Positions 1 through 11,200 of a stretch of DNA of 64,000 nt are shown here, in pieces. The notes beneath the pieces were generated by a model, which was not told the origin of the DNA, made no database searches, and saw only the letters and a program-made list of their open reading frames with translations. The position numbers and the translations under genes were made by a program. The stretch's first letter is position 1; the number at the start of each line of letters is the position of its first letter. Source of the DNA: Clostridiales bacterium (GTDB taxonomy: Bacteria > Bacillota > Clostridia > Christensenellales > CAG-138); assembly GCA_004558825.1 (NCBI GenBank), contig SFDB01000016.1:1-64000 (forward strand), given 5' to 3'.

Positions 1-352
1 TGTTTATTCTCCGCCATGTGAAATGAGCGGAAAACGGCATTGGGGTTGCTTGCTGCGGATCCGGCTCTGCGCGAAAATGTACGCACATGTACTAAATGCG
101 CATGTTACATCAAGGCAAGCCTCCGAGCTGTCGGCGCTTTTGAAAACGAATACGGCAAAAACGGTTTTGCCACATATAATGCCGCGTCGGTATCAGACGC
201 AAACGGCGCTGCGGCGTCCATAAACCGCAATGGTATAATATACTCTATTTATATTATAAACGGACTAACTGTAAAAGTAAACGGAAAAAAGGATATTTTC
301 CATAATTTTGAAATACTCGGCAAATCGGCGTGAAATGGCGCGTAACGTCGGG
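1..352. other. Gene-free left edge
   Basis: No convincing gene was seen here. Short open frames exist, but none has a ribosome binding site or a recognisable protein. A TATAAT hexamer lies at 234-239 without a matching -35. The stretch lies downstream of the minus-strand lipoprotein gene that ends at 353. Confidence 0.5.
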
Positions 353-1135
353 CTACTGCAAGCGCTTTGAGCAGCCGCTTTCGGATACGGCAAAACCATC
401 GGGTGTTAAAAACGCAAAGGTATGGCTGCGTATGGCGCGTTTGGCCTCGGAGAGCTCGCCGCAGAGTCCGTATGAGCACACAATCATGGCGGCCTTAGAA
501 TGCTTTGTGCCTATGAACGCGCATGAGGCTTCGCAGTCGCGCAGAAAAGCTTCGCAGGCGGCGGTATGAGCATCGAGATAGCCTTTCTCTATGAATATGC
601 AGCTTTCGGCGACGGGCAGATCGAAAAATCGCGTCCATTGCGATTGAAGTGAAAAGGATTTTACGAGCGTATCATCGGCAGCGAGCGCGTCGGCTCGGAG
701 ACTGCCCGAGAGCGCCGCAATGAGACGCGTGAGCATGGAATATTCGGCGCTTTCCCAAACGGAGTACGGAATAAAGAGCTCGGCTCCGTTGAGAGAATTT
801 ATATCTGACATGGTTTTTGTTTTTTGAACAAATTCGAGATTTCTAAGAGTTACGGCTGCCGCGGCAACGGCATTGCCGCCGTCGTCGGCGTATTCGGCGG
901 GAAGCAGCGCGGAGTCGACATCGCCCGAAATAAGGAGCGAGTACGCTTCATCTGCGCAATCACATAGCGTGAAAGCGTATTGCTGCGAATATTCCCTGCC
1001 CATGAGCGGAGCGAGCACATAAGAATATACGCAGCCTTTCACGACGGCGATGCGCATCGCGTCAGGCTTTTGGTATGAACAGCCGAAGGAGAATATAAAC
1101 GCCGCAATGATGAGCGCGCAAACGACTCGCTTCAT
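353..1135 (-). CDS. Lipoprotein resembling ABC solute-binding proteins
   Basis: A 260-residue exported lipoprotein. The N-terminus has a lysine/arginine start, a hydrophobic stretch and a lipobox ending FSFGC, so Cys19 is the probable lipidated residue. The mature part begins with a beta strand (MRIAVVKG) and continues with short alpha/beta segments, including one reading SGDVDSALLPAEYA, like the family of NitT/TauT or NMT1-type binding proteins. The substrate cannot be read. It is the last gene of a five-gene minus-strand run, 18 bases after the TatD gene. No permease or ATPase lies beside it, so it may be an orphan binding protein or act in something other than uptake. Confidence 0.6.
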   Translation of the reverse strand: MKRVVCALIIAAFIFSFGCSYQKPDAMRIAVVKGCVYSYVLAPLMGREYSQQYAFTLCDCADEAYSLLISGDVDSALLPAEYADDGGNAVAAAAVTLRNLEFVQKTKTMSDINSLNGAELFIPYSVWESAEYSMLTRLIAALSGSLRADALAADDTLVKSFSLQSQWTRFFDLPVAESCIFIEKGYLDAHTAACEAFLRDCEASCAFIGTKHSKAAMIVCSYGLCGELSEAKRAIRSHTFAFLTPDGFAVSESGCSKRLQ

Positions 1136-1153
1136 GCAATACCCCCTTGCTAT

Positions 1154-1933
1154 TTATGAAAGCACCCCATCGAGCTCGAAGAGCTTTATGGCGTTCGCGG
1201 TAGTAACGGCGGCAATGTCCTCGACGTCCATGTTGAGAAGCTCGGCCGCCTTTCGCGCCGTATATGCGATAAACTTAGGTTCGTTGCGCTTTCCGCGGAG
1301 GGGAACGGGCGTCAAATACGGGCAGTCGGTTTCGAGCACGATACGGTCGAGCGGCAGAGCGCATATGTTCTCAAGCTGCTTTTGAGCGTTTTTGAACGTA
1401 AGCGCGCCTCCGAAGGCGATATAAAGGCCCATGTCGACGCACTCCCTGGCCGTCTCGAGGCTGCCGGAATAACAATGCATTACGCCCTTGAGGCCGTTTT
1501 TGTGCGCACGCAGAATATCCATGCAGTCGCCGAAGGCCTCGCGTATATGCAGTACCACGGGCATGTTAAGCTGCTGCGCAAGCTCGAGCTGCTGCACGAA
1601 ACAATGACGCTGCACGTCGCGCTTTGAGAGATCGTAATGGTAATCGAGCCCGATTTCGCCGAGCGCGACAACCTTTTCGTGTGCGAGAAGCTTTTCAAGC
1701 GAAAACAGCATCTCGTCCGTCATTTCGGAGGCGTAATGAGGATGCATACCGACAGCCGCATATATGAAAGGATATTTCTCCGCCAGCTCGACCGACTTAT
1801 ACGCATCGCGCAGGTCGCAGCCTACGTCGGTGACATATTTTACGCCGTTTTCGTTGAGCGTATTGATTATTTCACACCTGTCGGCGCCGAACGCCTCGTC
1901 AGTTAAATGAGTATGAGTATCAAAAAGTTCCAT
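1154..1933 (-). CDS. TatD family metal-dependent hydrolase
   Basis: A 259-residue TIM-barrel hydrolase of the TatD deoxyribonuclease family, full length for the family. Metal ligands are visible in order: the N-terminal DTHTHL motif (His7, His9), GEIGLDYHYD with the bridging glutamate near residue 93, the HIRE motif, a histidine in MHCYSG, and ETDCPYLTP near the C-terminus. Family members are cytoplasmic 3'-5' DNases or phosphodiesterases linked to DNA repair and RNA or protein quality control; the exact substrate is not fixed by sequence. It lies 5 bases after the GNAT gene and is probably cotranscribed with it. Confidence 0.9.
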   Translation of the reverse strand: MELFDTHTHLTDEAFGADRCEIINTLNENGVKYVTDVGCDLRDAYKSVELAEKYPFIYAAVGMHPHYASEMTDEMLFSLEKLLAHEKVVALGEIGLDYHYDLSKRDVQRHCFVQQLELAQQLNMPVVLHIREAFGDCMDILRAHKNGLKGVMHCYSGSLETARECVDMGLYIAFGGALTFKNAQKQLENICALPLDRIVLETDCPYLTPVPLRGKRNEPKFIAYTARKAAELLNMDVEDIAAVTTANAIKLFELDGVLS

Positions 1934-1938
1934 TGCCG

Positions 1939-2484
1939 TTAAACGAGCTTAAGCTCCATTGTTATTTCATCGTGATACACGCCGTTCACGAAGAATTTTT
2001 CGGAAAGCGTGCCGGCCTTTCGGAAGCCGAAGCGTTCGTAAAGGCGTATCGCGCGAGCATTATCGGCGTAGACGTCCAGCCTTACATATTTCACGCATCC
2101 GAGATTTTTTATGAAGTCGAGCATGGCTTCCATGGCGCAGGTTCCCACGCCGATGCCCCAGAAGCGCTTTTTGACGCTTATTCCGATGTTTGCGTTATGG
2201 TGGGTTCGGGGGTTAAGCGGCACGTCAACGTTGCATATGCAGGCGAGCTCGCCGCCGACAAAGCAAAGCAAAAGCGCGGAAAATTCGCTCCTAAGCCGCG
2301 CCGCGAGAAACTCGCGTTCGCTTTCGAGCGTGAGCCCGGGCAGTCCTTCCGCGCCGAACGTCAGGAAGTCGCTTTCGCCGCCGACCGTGTTGAGGTGCGC
2401 TATCGCCGCCTCGGCGTCGCTCTCAATGCCTTCGCGTACGAGGAGCAGCTCGCCGTTTTTCAGGATGAATTCCCGCTTGTACAT
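1939..2484 (-). CDS. GNAT family N-acetyltransferase
   Basis: A 181-residue single-domain acetyltransferase. The central part shows the acetyl-CoA loop in a form reading RFWGIGVGTCAMEA, followed by a helix and the DVYADNARAIRLYERFGF segment typical of RimJ/RimL-like and polyamine or amino-sugar GNATs. The substrate is unknown. The start is supported by AGAAGG a few bases upstream. It begins 2 bases after the zinc-ribbon gene ends. Confidence 0.85.
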   Translation of the reverse strand: MYKREFILKNGELLLVREGIESDAEAAIAHLNTVGGESDFLTFGAEGLPGLTLESEREFLAARLRSEFSALLLCFVGGELACICNVDVPLNPRTHHNANIGISVKKRFWGIGVGTCAMEAMLDFIKNLGCVKYVRLDVYADNARAIRLYERFGFRKAGTLSEKFFVNGVYHDEITMELKLV

Positions 2485-2486
2485 TG

Positions 2487-2891
2487 CTATGTCCTTCTTA
2501 TGAATTTATTGCCGCATTTCGTGCAGGTGAGACGAACCTTGCCCTTGTGGCGCGGCACGCGCAGCTTTTGCCCGCACTGGGGGCAGGTAAAGCGCTTGTA
2601 TGTCTTGCGCTCGTCATGTCTTGCGCGAAGTTCTGCGGTTTTGTTATTATACCATGACTTAATGCGGGCGAGAACGTTTAAAAAAACGTTGAGCTCCGCT
2701 TCACGTTTGTAAAAATTACGCGAAAACATGCGCACCACGGAGTATACGATTAAAAAAGTCGCAAGGCCTGAGAAGACGGCGTACAGTATGTATGAACTGC
2801 GTCCCGTGAAAAGCGACAGCAGCGACAGCACTCCCGCTGTTATCAGCATTGTCCAGTTAAGTTTGTCGTTTCCGTAGCGACCTTTGAACAT
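2487..2891 (-). CDS. Small membrane protein with C-terminal zinc ribbon
   Basis: A 134-residue protein with two probable membrane helices (about residues 13-30 and 33-54), a basic linker, and a C-terminal zinc ribbon with Cys103, Cys106, Cys123 and Cys126 (CPQCG and CTKCG). The layout suggests a membrane-tethered cytoplasmic zinc finger. I do not recognise a named family or function. It lies between the amylase and GNAT genes in the same minus-strand run. Confidence 0.7.
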   Translation of the reverse strand: MFKGRYGNDKLNWTMLITAGVLSLLSLFTGRSSYILYAVFSGLATFLIVYSVVRMFSRNFYKREAELNVFLNVLARIKSWYNNKTAELRARHDERKTYKRFTCPQCGQKLRVPRHKGKVRLTCTKCGNKFIRRT

Positions 2892-2916
2892 TGTAATCCC
2901 TCTTTTGAAAATAAGT

Positions 2917-4875
2917 TTATGTGATGCTTATAAGCATCAATCCGCCGAGCGGTTCTATGTCGAGCAAAAGCGTTTTTTCATCGCCTCCGCCCGCACGGAA
3001 GCTTTTGCCGCTGAACGCGTCTACATACAGTGCGCCGCCGAAATCGACGAGCCCCGAGCATTCGCCTTCCGCGAATAAAGCGTTTGTGACGGCGACGCGC
3101 TTTGCGGAACCGGAGCGGTTTACGACCGACAGCACGGAGCTTTCGCCGTAAACGCGGAGTATTGCCGCCACATCGTCGTCCACGGCGCATACGGCGCACC
3201 TGCCGCGCATGAGCGCCCCGTTAGAGGCGCGGAGCCTTGTTATTTCTCGAACTTTTTTTCGAAGCGCTTCATCTTCTTTGCCCCATGGGAATGGCCTGCG
3301 CGAAAACGGATCGGCCATGCCCGTCAATCCGACCTCATCCCCGTAGTAGACGCACGGTGCGCCCGTATACGCGACCTGCAGCATACACGCGAGCAGAAAA
3401 CGCGCCTTGCCGAGCGCCAACGCCTCATCGGAAAGAGTAAACGACGCCTGTTCGCTTCGCGTCAGCTCGTCGCGTCCCGGAGCGCCGCCGAGCACGGATA
3501 TCGCGCGGACGGTGTCATGCGTAGAGAGCACGTTGAGCTGTGCGCGCATAAACGGCTCGGGATATGCCTCAAGCTGCGTCATGAGCGCGCCGCAAAAGCA
3601 GTGCGCATCGGTTTTGCCCGTGAGATAGTCCATAAGTGCGCTGCGGAACGGGTAATTCATAACGCCGTCCAGCTCGAAGCCGTCGACATATTTTCGCCGT
3701 CCCGAAAAGCCGTGCTTGTCGCTCGCCTCTTCCCAGACCTCGCCGAGAAGGAGCGACTCGGGATTCAATCGCTTGACCTCACGCCGCAAAAATGCTATGA
3801 ATTTGTCGGGCAGCTCGTCTGCAACGTCGAGCCTCCAGCCCGATATGCCGAAGCCCGCCCATTTTTCGAGCACGCTTTTTATAAAATCCATATACGACGG
3901 CTCGTTTTCATTTACCTCGGGCAGCGATTCGAAGCCCCACCACGAGCGGTACTTGTCCGGGAAGCGCTCAAAATCATACCATTTCGCGTATTGCGATTCG
4001 CGCGACTCGTAAGCGCCGTCGCCTGCATATCGTCCGAAACGATCAAAATATATGCTGTCGTCGCCCGTGTGCGAAAATACTCCGTCGAGGATTACACCTA
4101 TGCCGCGCTCGGAGGCCTCCCGAACAAGAGCGCAAAAATCGTCCTCTGTGCCCAAGATTGGGTCTATGCGCATATAGTCGGACGTGTTGTAGCGATGGTT
4201 CGAGGGCGATTCAAATATCGGATTGAGATATATGAAGCCCACGCCCATATCGTGAAGATAATCGAGCTTTTCGCGGATTCCGTTCAGACTGCCGCCGAAA
4301 AAGTCGTTTGGCTCATAATCGCGCCTGCCGCCTGCCGGCAGATAGCACGGTTCGTCACACCAATCCTCATGCAGCGACACGGTGCGCCCGAGCGAGCGGT
4401 GATATTCCACTCCGCCCATGTTTATGCCCTCGCGTCCGCGTGCGAATCTGTCGGGGAATATCTGATATACAACGCTTTGGGCAAAGCCTTCGGGCGTTTT
4501 GAATCGCCTGTCATATACGGTTATTTGGAAAGAGGGCGGTTCGCAGTCGCTTAAATATCCCACGCCGCTTTTACCGCCGTAATAGCTTCGCCCTTCATGC
4601 GTGTCGATTATGAAATAATACCAGACAAGTCCTGCGCTTTCGGGCATTTTTGCCGTAAACACATGACGTATGCCGAGCCCTGCGGCGTTCTGAACGCTTT
4701 GACGCTCGATAAGGCGTTCGGCCCCGTTTTCCCATAGGCGGAGCGTGACGGCGGGGGCAGCGCCGGAAGCGTCAGAGGCATAGGTAATTATCGAAAGGGA
4801 AACGTTCCCGCCGGTTTTAACGGCGCCGAACGGCGCACGAAATTCAAGCATCCGCGAATTATGGACAGCCTGCAC
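2917..4875 (-). CDS. GH13 alpha-amylase family (neopullulanase or cyclomaltodextrinase-like)
   Basis: A 652-residue glycoside hydrolase with no signal peptide, so probably cytoplasmic and acting on imported maltodextrins. An N-terminal beta domain (about 1-120) precedes the TIM barrel. The GH13 catalytic residues are all visible: nucleophile Asp350 in GWRLDVADE, acid/base Glu379 in LLGEVWEE, and Asp454 in LSTHDTVR. DGVFSHTG near 264 is conserved region I. The chosen start is GTG at 4875, eight bases after AAAGGGGG; an ATG four bases upstream is out of frame. It is the first gene of the run down to 353. Exact specificity (alpha-1,4 or alpha-1,6; cyclodextrin) is not decided by sequence. Confidence 0.88.
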   Translation of the reverse strand: MQAVHNSRMLEFRAPFGAVKTGGNVSLSIITYASDASGAAPAVTLRLWENGAERLIERQSVQNAAGLGIRHVFTAKMPESAGLVWYYFIIDTHEGRSYYGGKSGVGYLSDCEPPSFQITVYDRRFKTPEGFAQSVVYQIFPDRFARGREGINMGGVEYHRSLGRTVSLHEDWCDEPCYLPAGGRRDYEPNDFFGGSLNGIREKLDYLHDMGVGFIYLNPIFESPSNHRYNTSDYMRIDPILGTEDDFCALVREASERGIGVILDGVFSHTGDDSIYFDRFGRYAGDGAYESRESQYAKWYDFERFPDKYRSWWGFESLPEVNENEPSYMDFIKSVLEKWAGFGISGWRLDVADELPDKFIAFLRREVKRLNPESLLLGEVWEEASDKHGFSGRRKYVDGFELDGVMNYPFRSALMDYLTGKTDAHCFCGALMTQLEAYPEPFMRAQLNVLSTHDTVRAISVLGGAPGRDELTRSEQASFTLSDEALALGKARFLLACMLQVAYTGAPCVYYGDEVGLTGMADPFSRRPFPWGKEDEALRKKVREITRLRASNGALMRGRCAVCAVDDDVAAILRVYGESSVLSVVNRSGSAKRVAVTNALFAEGECSGLVDFGGALYVDAFSGKSFRAGGGDEKTLLLDIEPLGGLMLISIT

Positions 4876-5239
4876 TCATAATGCCCCCTTTCGATAAATT
4901 GCATGTGACAATTTTAACACATCTATTCACGCGCACAACAGACTTTGCAACATTGTCACATTTTAATGATTTTGCCGCCGCAACCGCCCTTTTCTCTTCT
5001 TTTTTCGAAGCCTTGACGCATCAAGGCAGGAATTGCATAATACTTCCTAAAAAGCAAGTATTTTTTAAGATTTCTTATTGCAATTACAAATCGGCAGATG
5101 TAAAATACACTTATCTATAGTAACTTTCTATAGCCATGCGTATGCCCGAACGGCTATACGCGGGTTTTGCGGAGGCGACGCCGATAAAGCGCCTGTCGCC
5201 ACATAACAAACGCATATTAAATCCAAGGGGGTTAGACTT
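4876..5239. other. Divergent intergenic region between amylase and giant surface gene
   Basis: The 364 bases hold no gene. It is AT-rich and carries two small inverted repeats: CCTTGA/TCAAGG around 5011-5026, and AATACTT (5039-5045) with AAGTATT (5056-5062) followed by T residues. A promoter for the plus-strand giant gene lies at 5078-5106. The amylase promoter should be near 4890-4940 on the other strand, but I could not pick clear hexamers. Confidence 0.55.
5078..5106 (+). promoter_or_regulatory. Probable sigma-A promoter for giant surface protein
   Basis: TTGCAA at 5078-5083 and TAAAAT at 5101-5106 are separated by 17 bases and preceded by an A/T-rich stretch. The start codon at 5240 would leave a leader of roughly 130 bases. 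Only sequence match supports this. Confidence 0.5.
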
Positions 5240-8200
5240 ATGAAACAATATGGCAGAGCTTCATTGAGAAGATGCCTTGCGGCGCTCTTTGCGGCGCTGA
5301 TGGTATTTTCCGTGCTGCCTTTGACGGCCATGGCGGAGGGCATTGAAGGCCTGTCCGACAATGCGGCCAGGGCTGCCGTCGGCGGCGACGCTGAGGCGTT
5401 GGCGATAGGCGGAGAAGAGCGTTCTAACGCGGCGACGGTTTATTATAAGCCCGCGACGTCAATAGATACGTCGAAGCAGTATTTGATTACGACGACAGAC
5501 AGCAGCGGAACCGTTTATGCTATGACGTCAGATTATAGTCAGTCCGGCGGTTTACAAGCTGTATCGCTTACTGCGGACGACAACGGATATATCCAGGCGT
5601 CCGATAACACCGCCATAAATGATACATGCCTGTGGACGTTTTCTACAACGAGTGGCGGCAAAGTTAAGAATGCCAAAACGAACACATATCTTGCTGCGGA
5701 TACCTCCGGCTATCTCGTACTTAGTAGTAGCGGTGTCACGTTCTCGTATGGATCGAATCAGCTTTCCTCAAACGACGTCAGCAGCTATCCGTATATTGCA
5801 TTCTTCAGCTCCTACAAATGTTTTGATTTTGATGCGTCCGAGTACGCCGCAACCATCACCCTCTACGAGCGCGTTGTGAAAGCTAAAAGCGTTGAAGTCA
5901 ATCCGCCGGTTCACGCGATGGCGCCCAATGAGACAAAGCAGCTCACAGCGGTTGTATATCCCACTAACGCGGCAAATAAAAATGTCACCTGGACGTCCAG
6001 CAACAATGATGTTGCGACAGTAGACGACACGGGACATGTGACGGCAGTGACTGTCGGCGAGGCAACGATAACAGCGACGACGGAGGACGGCGGCCATACG
6101 GACACATGCGTCGTTACGGTAACAAACAATGCGACAAAGGAAGTCACAATGTTTGTGAATACGCTTCATGCGGTACCCGAAGAAGATTACCTCATAGGCT
6201 ATACGACGAAGAACGGCCATACATATATAATGTCTAACGCGGTATCCAATGCGAGCTATTTGGCGGCGGCGGAAGCAACACGGTCAACCGTTGGCAATGT
6301 TTGCGGCGTTGCTGACACGACGTCCTGCATAACCGCTCTTTCGGGTGGAAATGCAATACTGACGGAGCACCAATGGTATTTTGGCGCGGACGCAGACTTA
6401 GACTATACGACAATACAAAACAAGGAAACCAACGACTATCTGCAGAGAGCTGAGGGAAGTAACGCCGAAACATATGTAGGTCTTTCAACGGCGCAGAATG
6501 AGACAGGAGACGTGACCCAATTGTGGGCGCGTGTCACTATCACTACGACGGGCGGCGATGGGACATATATTTACTGTCGTAGTTCAAACACATCGTACTA
6601 TTTTGTCACATTTAACACTGATAACACTGAAAACTCCTGCTTTGGGACATATTATAATACCATAGGTAAGGGCGGTACCGTTGATCTCTATGTCAAGCGC
6701 ACGGTAACGGTAGTGGATCCTGCTTCACCCGAACCTAATGTGACCATAGAGCCTGCGGAGCTTACCGTCTTGCCTAACGACAGCGGAACGCTTACAGCTA
6801 CGGCCGTAAATATACCCGAAAGCGCTTCATATGAATGGACGTCCGACAGTGAATCCGTAGCCGTTGCGCCCGCAGCAGGAAACCCGTCGACGGCGACTGT
6901 GACGGGTGTGGCGACTGGCACGGCGACAATTACATGCACTGTTACTTATAATGAAGGCGGCGCACCGCAGACGCTTACGGCAACCGCCGTTGTAAACGTT
7001 GTGGCGAGCATTCAGGTTGCTTCGATAACAGTGCCGTTTGAGAAAAGTCTTGAGCTCAACGAAGGGACTGACATCACCCCCGTTGTCGTGACAGCCCCTG
7101 AAGGCGGCGAATACGAAAAGGATTATACTATAGAGTGTGTCTGCGACAATGAGAGCGTTGCCAACATAACCACCGCCAACGGCAAGGTATTTACAGTTAC
7201 GGCGAAGTCTACAGGCACGGTAACGGTAACATTTACCGCGATAAACAGTCACAACAGCACACAGCGCGTGTTCGGCTCTACGGTGATAACCGTTAAAGAG
7301 GCGGATTCGATTCCCGCGCCCGAAACAGGCGAAGGAGGCGGAGAGAAGCCCATATATAAAAAGGTGTATGTATTGGTGGACGACCTCGGAACGGCCGACG
7401 GCAACTATATAATTGCAACGTCAAGCTCGGCGGGCCCCGCAACAGTGCTATATGATAACGGAGAATCCGATTATCTGCAACAAAATACCACGCTGACCAT
7501 AAATGCTGCGGGCAACTCGATTAACGCACCGTACATAGAGTGTGATGATACGAAATGCGTTTGGGGCTGGAGATATCAGGACACAAACAATTCGTATGGA
7601 CGTTGGGGTAACTTGTATAACGCAGGCACAGGCAGAGGATTGTATAATAGTGGGAACGGAAAAAACAAAAACTATTATGCTACTGTCAATGCAGACACAA
7701 GCACCATAGTGTATTCTTATAATAATTACTTGATAACTAAAGCTGCTAATTACTATCCGCATTACTTAGGCAGTTCCGGTAACAGCGATCAGCCGTATGG
7801 ATGGTGGTATAATAGTACGACTAACGCAATAACATGGTACTATTATAAGGAGCAATACATCGAAGCAGGCGCCGAACCTGTTGATTCCGGCGTAGAAATA
7901 TACCTTGACGGCGAAAAAATCTCGCAGAAGGAGAAGGCCATAGAGGGAGTTGTTCAGGGGCAGGAGTCGAGCGTAACGCTCACGGGAACCCCCGTAAACA
8001 TACCCGCGGGCGCAACCGGGTCTGCGGTATGGACGCTTAAAAAGACGGACGGAGCGATTAAGAGCGTTGACGGCAGCAGCGGCGTAGTCATCCTTGCGGG
8101 CAGCCTCGGCTATGGCATAATAGAAATAACCTATACCTATAGATACGGCGACAAAACGTATACGGTCAAGAACTACACCAAGCTTGTGGTAAGCTCGTTC

Positions 8201-11200
8201 AAGCCGATGACAGTCACGGGCCAGACGGTAACGAAAAAGTATGTGTATGTTCTTACAAACACGCTTAAAGCGGGAGAGGACTACATAATTGTTTACGATA
8301 AGAACTCAGCAACCAATGCTGCTGAACCGATTGTGCCGGGTACGGCGAGATACAGCGGGACATACGATGGAACAGCTTATACGATGGTTCATTTGCTCTT
8401 GGGCGATGCGGTTACCGTTCATGAGGGCACAAGTAACACAAATTACCAACCTTATATTGAAAGCGATGATGCTCGAATTGTATGGCGCGCAGTTACGGCT
8501 GACTCAGAAATCGCACTGTATAATCCAGACTCTAATAGGTATATGGCCTATGATTTTCAGGGAAAACACTCGCAGACGATTGGCTTGTGGAACCTGCGCT
8601 ATAGTGCAGCAGCTTTTAGTAGTGGACTATATATGCCCATAACTTATACATCGAACAATGCCGGGTTGAAGATTGATGACAAGTTTCTGCAACGCTATGA
8701 CGGCTATAATGCAAATTTTGGCCTGCAGATGGCTGATACTGCTTCCAGTAAGTTTTATCTGTATAAGCGTACAGAAATTGAAATGGTAGACACCGCTGAG
8801 GTTTCTGTAGATATCTATGATGGAAGCAAGCTCGTCTCCGGCGGCGTTGTATCCGTGAACGATACGTCCTCCGCGCTTCCGCTTACCGCGCAGACGAACT
8901 ATAGCGGAACGGACGGACAGTTTACATGGTCAATCATAAGCGGCGGGAACATCGCTTCAATAGATCAAAACGGAGATCAAAACGGCGTTGTTACGTTTAC
9001 CGCGAATACATCAGGCAAGGTGCTCGTTCAGGTCACGTTTACATTCGACAACAACGGACAGACACAGACGGCCACAAACTATGTGACGCTTGACGTAAGG
9101 AGCGGAGGACAGCTTACCGACACAAGCGACAGGGATAACTTCCCGGAATATCCGAATGAGGGCTCGGTGCGTCTTGAAAAAACGGCTGATGCAGATGAGA
9201 CGGAGTTTGCAAAGACAGGCGTAGGCACTGTCGAACTGTTTGTGCGTGGCGTACCGGTCCAGTCAAAGGGCGTAGACGTTGTGCTTGTTGTCGATACGTC
9301 AGGTAGTATGGAGGACGACATCAACGGCAATGGGACTGACACTGGCAACTATAATAGCGCCAATCAAAAAATAAAGCTCGCAAGGAGTGCCGTAAACAGC
9401 TTTATTGACGCTGTTATGAGAGTCACAGATGCAAACGGCGAATACGAAGAAAACAAATGGACGAACAACAGGATTGCGCTTGTAACATTCTCAAACGGTG
9501 CAAATGTACATACGGGAATATACGGAAGCGCAAATGCAGGTGCATTGGTTGGCGTCGACAGCCTGTCGGATTTGAACAGCCTTAAGAGCAGCGTAAATTC
9601 AATTTATGCTTCCGGAGGCACGAACTATGATGCTGCATTCAAAGCAGCGTACGACATACTTGCCGACGCAAAACTGCAGAGCGGATACGACAGGAAGCAG
9701 TATGTTATATTCCTTACCGACGGCGCACCGGGCGTTTATAATACAATAGATATGATGGACGCATACAACGTAAGCAACGAAACCGCTACAGCAGTCAACA
9801 GCATCAGCTCATCGTGGTACAACTGGATTTGCGGCATAGCACCTACATCATCAACGAGCTACCTAAATTCGGGTTATGCCGAAACGTGTTCGAAGTATGC
9901 TCTCAGCGATAACTACTATGCAAAGGCAATAAAGGCGGCCGTTCTTTCAGAATTCGGCGAAAAGAAAACTGTTGCCCAAGAGCTTGGCATAAGCCAGACC
10001 CTCGACGCCGATATATTCGGTATTTCGTTCGGAATGAGCGGCGGATCGAAAATATATGGTGATATAGGCCTCACCTCCGCGCAGTGCACCAACCTCATAA
10101 ACCGCCTCTGCAACAAAGACATATTTGCGGCGGACAGCACCGAAGAACTCACGGCTGCATTTGAGAAAATCGGCAAAGAGGTTCTGCAGGCGGGTACGAA
10201 CGCCACAGTGCGCGACACTATAGGCGCTGATTACGATTTGCAGATAAAGCCGTTCAATTACATCGATACGGCTCATCCGCGCCAGACCGATTTTGAGTCG
10301 TCCATAGAGGTGAGGAAGTACACCGTAGATGGAAACGGCAACAGAACGGGCGCATATGAGACCATAGAAAAGGTAACGTTCAATGCAGACGGTACGGAGG
10401 CGTATTCGACGCTGAAGACAGGCAACATAATGACGTTGGACGGCGAAAACTACACAATAACCGCCGAGAACTTTACTTATACATCGAGCGATAAGCGTTT
10501 TGTATGGAAGTTTGATACCATTATCAGCGATGATATGGCAATCAGGTTCAACGTCTACTTAACCGGCACAAGGAAAGGAAGCCGCGAAGGCGGACTGTAC
10601 GACACGAACAGTTGGGCAAACCTTACATACACGAACTACCTCGGCACGGACTGCCGTCTTACATTCGAGAAGCCTGCTCTTCCGTGGCAGAACGCGCGCG
10701 TCACATACAAATTCTTCCTTGTTGATGAGAGCGGCAGACCCGTAAATAAAGATGGTGCCCTTGTCAACTATGCTAACCTGACGTACGTCGGAACGGAAAA
10801 GACAATTAAGCTCGGCGACGCCGCCTTTGTGCCAATGTCAGGCGCTGACGGCCACTATTCGGTCGTGCTTAGCGCTGTGGCTCTTAAAAACCTTCAGAGC
10901 GAGCTTTCGGCATACGCGCTGTATGATGTGAGCGCAGCCGTAACAATACATACCGATACGACAGGAACATGGGGCGGTTACTCGATAACAAAAGGCAATA
11001 CGCCCGACACCACGGCTGTATGGCCGAAACCCGGCGCCGATGCAAAGTTTGATAATGCTGACGATGCGGTCGGCAACTTCACGAATGTTACTGTGGCGTT
11101 TGCAGTTGTGTTTAACGTGAAGCTAATCCCCGATGCGGTGGTAATAGACTTCGGTCTTCCTGTTGACATCAATGTCATGCAGAACGACCTTGTTTCGCAG

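Noticed and set aside
40..333. Possible small gene at the left edge (97 codons)
   Set aside because: No ribosome site, no recognisable domain, and odd composition; left as gene-free.
3517..4554. Long plus-strand open frame opposite the amylase gene
   Set aside because: It is antisense to conserved GH13 motifs, has no ribosome site and shows no protein family features.
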